NCBI RefSeq assembly: GCF_900177295.1
Contig: NZ_FWZX01000006.1
Span: 1 to 64,000 of the forward strand
Source of the DNA: Tistlia consotensis USBA 355
GTDB lineage: Bacteria; Pseudomonadota; Alphaproteobacteria; Kiloniellales; DSM-21159
Direction: 5' to 3'
DNA length: 64,000 nt
Part shown: positions 60,844 through 64,000 of the stretch, piece by piece
Numbering within the stretch: the stretch's first letter is position 1
Layout of the letters: every line of letters begins with the position of its first letter
Notes under the pieces: model-generated
The model's input: the letters and a program-made list of their open reading frames with translations, nothing else
The model's database searches: none
What the model was told of the DNA's origin: nothing
Program-made: the position numbers and the translations under genes

Positions 60844-62382
60844 CTACGCTGCCTTGGCGCCGCCCTCGCGGGTGCGGCGCTCGACGAAGGCGTCGAGTTC
60901 CTCCTTGATCGCCGGATCCAGCGGCGGCGGCTCGAATTCGGCAAGCAGGCGGCGGTAGAGCTTGTGGGCGCGGATCGTCGCGTCCTCGGAGCCCGCCTCC
61001 TCCCAGCTCTCGAAGTTGCGCCAGTCGGAGAGGACGGGGGCATAGAAGGCGGTCTCGTAGCGCTCCAGCGTGTGGGCCGTGCCGAAGAAGTGGCCGCCGG
61101 GGCCGACATCGGCCATGGCCGCGAAGCCGAGCGTGTCCTCGTCGACGACGATCGGCTGCAGGAAGGCCTCCATCATCTGCAGCAGCTCGCAGTCGAGCAC
61201 GAACTTTTCGAAGGAGGCGGTGAGGCCGCCCTCCAGCCAGCCGGCGCCGTGCATCATCAGGTTGACGTGGCCGAGGCTGGCCGCCCAGATCGACATCTCG
61301 CTCTCGTAGGCGGCCTGGGCGTCGACGCAGTTCGAGGCGTTGACGTTCGAGGAGCGGTAGGGGATGCGGTAGCGCCGCGCCAGCTGGCCGCCGGCCAGGG
61401 CCGCCTTGGCGTACTCCGGCGTGCCGAAGGCCGGCGCCCCCGACTTCATGTCGACGTTCGAGGTGAAGCCGCCGTAGAAGCAGGGCGTGCCGGGATTGAC
61501 GGTCTGCAGGAAGGCGATGGTCGCCAGCGCCTCGGCGTTCTGCTGGACCAGCGCGCCGGCGATGGTGGCGGGCGCCATGGCACCGGACAGGGTGAAGGGC
61601 GTCACCGCGATCGGCTGGTTGCGCCGCGCCATCTCGATGCAGCCCTCGATCATCGGGTTGTCGAGGCGCAGCGGCGAGGAGGTGTTGACCACGCTGAACA
61701 GGCTCGGCTCGCGTGAGAGCTGCTCTTCGGAGATGCCGCGCGCGATGCGGGCGATCTCGATGCCGTCGAGGATGCGGGTGCGGCCCAGCGAGTAGGCGTG
61801 GAAGAACTTGTCGGTCAGCACGGCGGCGGAGCGCAGGCAGTCGAGGTGCCGCGTCTCGGGCGGCAGGTCGACCGGCTCGACCGGATAGCCCGCCAGCACA
61901 TGGACGCAGTTGAAGATCTGCGTCAGGCGCAGCAGGTCGTCGTAGTCCTTGGCATTACCGTCGCGCCGGCCGCCTTCCAGATCGCTGACGTTGGGCGCGC
62001 TGCCGACCGAGCAGATCGCCATGCGGTTGCCGCCGACCGGGATGTGGTGCGCCGGGTTGCGCGCATGCAGCACGAACTCGGACGGCGCCTTGGCGACCGC
62101 CTCCTCGATGAAGCCGCGGTCGAAGCGCAGGCGGTTGCTGCCCGGGGTCACCGCGACCCCGGCCTTGCGCAGGATGTCGTGGGCCTCGGGATGGAGGAAA
62201 TCCATGCCGATCTTCTCGAGCACCTCGAGCGAGGCGTTGTGGATCGCCTCGACCTGGTCGGCCGAGATGACGTCGAGCGGCGCGTAGGGGTTGCTCGGCG
62301 GCGACCAGGGCATCTGCGAGAAGGCGCCGACCGAGCGGCGCTCGCGGCCGGAGCCGCGCCGGCGACCCGAGGAACGATCCAT
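60844..62382 (-). CDS. MttB-family methyltransferase without pyrrolysine
   Basis: 512 residues in one uninterrupted frame; no in-frame TAG is present, so it is a non-pyrrolysine member of the trimethylamine methyltransferase superfamily. Features include PLDVISADQVEAIHNASLEV, GRGFIEEA-type sequence, AICSVGSAPNVSDLEGGRR, FYGGFTSNVDMKSGAPAFGT and MADVGPGGHFFGTAHTLERY. Known members demethylate glycine betaine or other quaternary amines, passing the methyl to a corrinoid protein. No corrinoid protein or methyltransfer partner lies nearby. The start at 62382 follows GGAGTT; an upstream ATG (62394) has a poorer site. Confidence 0.87.
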   Translation of the reverse strand: MDRSSGRRRGSGRERRSVGAFSQMPWSPPSNPYAPLDVISADQVEAIHNASLEVLEKIGMDFLHPEAHDILRKAGVAVTPGSNRLRFDRGFIEEAVAKAPSEFVLHARNPAHHIPVGGNRMAICSVGSAPNVSDLEGGRRDGNAKDYDDLLRLTQIFNCVHVLAGYPVEPVDLPPETRHLDCLRSAAVLTDKFFHAYSLGRTRILDGIEIARIARGISEEQLSREPSLFSVVNTSSPLRLDNPMIEGCIEMARRNQPIAVTPFTLSGAMAPATIAGALVQQNAEALATIAFLQTVNPGTPCFYGGFTSNVDMKSGAPAFGTPEYAKAALAGGQLARRYRIPYRSSNVNASNCVDAQAAYESEMSIWAASLGHVNLMMHGAGWLEGGLTASFEKFVLDCELLQMMEAFLQPIVVDEDTLGFAAMADVGPGGHFFGTAHTLERYETAFYAPVLSDWRNFESWEEAGSEDATIRAHKLYRRLLAEFEPPPLDPAIKEELDAFVERRTREGGAKAA

Positions 62383-62569
62383 CAGCAACTCCATCGAGGC
62401 GCGGGGCCGGCACGGACGGACCGCCCCCGAGGAAAAGACCAATGGAGTCGGCTATAGCCCCTTCCCTCGCCGCCCACTATCAGAGGCGCGTCAAGCGGGG
62501 TCGCTAATCGCTAAGGTGGGGGCGATTCCCGAGGCGGGGTCGCGAAGGCTCCCCCGGGCGCCGTCGCCG

Positions 62570-63193
62570 CTACGCCACGCCCTCGCCGACCACGCGATAG
62601 GGCAGCGCCGCCCAGAAGGCCTCGACGGCGGCGAAGGCCCGACGGGCGTGCTCGGCGTTCAGGGTCAGGCGGCCGCCCGGGTCGCCGTCGCCGAAGGCGT
62701 CGAGGTCGCTGAAGTAGCTCTCGTAGCGGCGCTGCAGCACGGCGCGCGCGACCCGGGTGCCCTCGGCGATGGTGCGCGCGACGGCGACCAGCTCCTCCAG
62801 GTCCCGCCAGAGCGCGCCCGGCAGCTCGAGGCCCAGGCCCTCGGCGAGGCCGCGGCGCAGGCGCTCGACCTCGCCGTCGCCGCTCGCCGCCGGCGCCTCG
62901 CAGAGGCCGTCCCACCAGGCCGAGTCGACGCCGTTGCGGGTCAGCTGGTCGCGCAGCAGGTCCTCGACGTGGCGGCGCCATTCGCGCACCTCGACGACGA
63001 AGACGCGGCGGAACAGCCCGTCCTCGAGGGCCTGCAGGTACCAGTCGTCGTAGCTGCCGTAGAGCTCGGGCTCCAGCCGCGGGGCGTCTTCGAGACAGCC
63101 GACCAGCGTCTCCACGTAGGCGGCGCGGTGGCGGATCTGGGCGATCTGTGCGGCGGGAAGCTCCTCGCCGCTGTCGAAAACGAGCGTGCTCAT
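62570..63193 (-). CDS. Hypothetical protein
   Basis: 207 residues, acidic and helical, with many Trp, Tyr and Leu residues (ELYGSYDDWYLQALEDGLFR, VEVREWRRHVEDLLRDQLTR). It has no signal peptide, membrane helix or known catalytic motif. It resembles no family that can be named with confidence. The codon use is normal for the genome. It lies downstream of hutF on the same strand, 65 bp away, and could be in its transcript. Confidence 0.7.
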   Translation of the reverse strand: MSTLVFDSGEELPAAQIAQIRHRAAYVETLVGCLEDAPRLEPELYGSYDDWYLQALEDGLFRRVFVVEVREWRRHVEDLLRDQLTRNGVDSAWWDGLCEAPAASGDGEVERLRRGLAEGLGLELPGALWRDLEELVAVARTIAEGTRVARAVLQRRYESYFSDLDAFGDGDPGGRLTLNAEHARRAFAAVEAFWAALPYRVVGEGVA

Positions 63194-63258
63194 CGTTCTG
63201 GGCGGAAAGCCTAGCGAAGCCGCCGCCGCGACCCAAGGGGAAATCGCGGGCCGGCCGG

Positions 63259-64000
63259 TCAGGCGGTCAGCCGCGCCATCGCGGCATCGAAGCCGGCGCG
63301 CACCGCCTCGCGCGCGAGGTGCCGGCCCTCGCGCACGCACCAGCGGCCGCCGACCATGACGTCGCGCAGCGGGCGCCGGTTGCCGGCGAAGACCGCGGCG
63401 TCGAGCAGCGCCGCGCCCTCGCGGCCGGCGAGGCAGGGCGACTCCGAGTCCAGCACCACCAGGTCGGCCCGGCAGCCCGGCGCCAGCCGCCCGGTCGGCC
63501 GGCCGAGTGCCCGCGCGCCGCCGGCCGCCGAGGCCAGCCAGAGGTCCTCGCCGAGATGGCCGCTGGCGCCGGCCAGCACGTTGCGCCGGCGCAGCAGCAG
63601 GCGCTGGCCGTACTCCAGCCAGCGCAGCTCCTCGACCGGGTCGACCGAGATGTGGCTGTCGGAGCCGATGCCCCAGGCACCGCCCGCGGCGAGGTAGTCC
63701 GGCGCCGGGAAGAAGCCGTCGCCGAGGTTGGCCTCGGTGGTCGGGCAGAGCCCGGCGACCGCGCCGCTGGCCGCGAGGTCGCGGGTCTCGTCGGCGGTCA
63801 TGTGGGTCGCGTGGACCAGGCACCAGCGCGCGTCGGGTCCTGCCTCGTCGAGCAGCCAGCGCACCGGCCGGCGGCCGGACCAGGCGAGGCAGTCCTCGAC
63901 CTCCTTCGTCTGCTCGGCGACGTGGATGTGGACCGGCGCTCGGGGATCGAGCGCGGCGAGCCCGGCCAGGCCGTCGCGCAACGTCTCGGGCGTCACCGCG
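63259..64000 (-). CDS. hutF: Formimidoylglutamate deiminase, C-terminal part (cut by window end)
   Basis: About 247 codons remain of a protein of about 450; the 5' part lies beyond the right edge. It is an amidohydrolase turning N-formimino-L-glutamate into N-formyl-L-glutamate and ammonia in histidine degradation. Metal and catalytic motifs here are PVHIHVAEQTKEVEDCLAW, CLVHATHMTADET, CPTTEANLGDGFFPAPDYL and GIGSDSHISVDPVEELRWLE. The GTG near 63996 is internal, not a start. Other hut genes are expected outside the window. Confidence 0.9.
   Translation of the reverse strand, partial: AVTPETLRDGLAGLAALDPRAPVHIHVAEQTKEVEDCLAWSGRRPVRWLLDEAGPDARWCLVHATHMTADETRDLAASGAVAGLCPTTEANLGDGFFPAPDYLAAGGAWGIGSDSHISVDPVEELRWLEYGQRLLLRRRNVLAGASGHLGEDLWLASAAGGARALGRPTGRLAPGCRADLVVLDSESPCLAGREGAALLDAAVFAGNRRPLRDVMVGGRWCVREGRHLAREAVRAGFDAAMARLTA

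Noticed and set aside
60844-62382. Possible pyrrolysine-containing MttB
   Set aside because: No in-frame TAG occurs before the stop, and no pyl genes are in the window.

Overview
The window is about 64 kb of GC-rich DNA (roughly 70% GC in the coding parts). Gene content and protein style point to an alphaproteobacterium, most likely a free-living, salt-tolerant member of the Rhodospirillales. This placement is inferred from EF-Tu with its tRNA-Tyr/tRNA-Gly leader, a PuuR/PuuA/PuuB/PuuC polyamine pathway, CtaG/Sco copper assembly genes, and a three-gene set for the osmolyte N-acetylglutaminylglutamine amide (NAGGN). No phage, conjugation or recognisable insertion-sequence gene was seen.

Layout. 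1-2.6 kb: tRNA-Tyr, tRNA-Gly and tuf in one minus-strand unit, divergent from an rlmB-type rRNA methyltransferase. 2.7-10.6 kb: polyamine and beta-alanine catabolism (puuR, bauA, ald, puuB, puuA) around a DUF2946/PCu(A)C copper pair. 10.3-13.1 kb: a 2.17-kb segment of visibly lower GC, bounded by two 316-bp direct copies of the puuA 3' end that differ at one base. It carries a zinc-ribbon/winged-helix/deoxyribosyltransferase-like protein and a small membrane protein, and is the best candidate here for an undescribed system. 13.3-23.4 kb: a B12-binding radical SAM protein, Sco and CtaG, a DHA2 exporter, a SHOCT protein, a Met/Gly/Tyr-repeat protein, a glyoxalase, two divergent citrate-synthase-like genes over paired palindromes, and a LysE exporter.

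23.7-32.6 kb: a putrescine aminotransferase, an acetylornithine-aminotransferase-like gene coupled to a GNAT and preceded by a possible leader peptide, a lytic-transglycosylase-like protein next to a multi-pass membrane protein, N-carbamoylputrescine amidase, a cysteine-synthase-like enzyme and a LysR regulator. 32.9-37.9 kb: the NAGGN trio. 38-51.7 kb: ordinary chromosomal genes, including puuC, a SemiSWEET, tRNA-Thr, a MHYT histidine kinase, and the aldo/keto reductase, LysR, SDR and HAD genes. 51.7-64 kb: amidohydrolase and amidase, an operon of XRE regulator, GFA enzyme and PhnD-like protein, a fatty acid desaturase followed by the second radical SAM paralogue, a TRIC channel, a non-pyrrolysine MttB-family methyltransferase, and the 3' half of hutF cut by the window end.

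How the genes work together. Arginine-derived agmatine can pass through AguB to putrescine. Putrescine then leaves by two routes: gamma-glutamylation (PuuA, PuuB, PuuC) or direct transamination (SpuC). BauA and Ald would return amino groups through alanine to pyruvate and ammonia. HutF and the MttB-family protein suggest further use of nitrogenous compounds. Two families of dispersed palindromic repeats sit in intergenic gaps, and one copy supplies the C-terminal codons of a GNAT gene.
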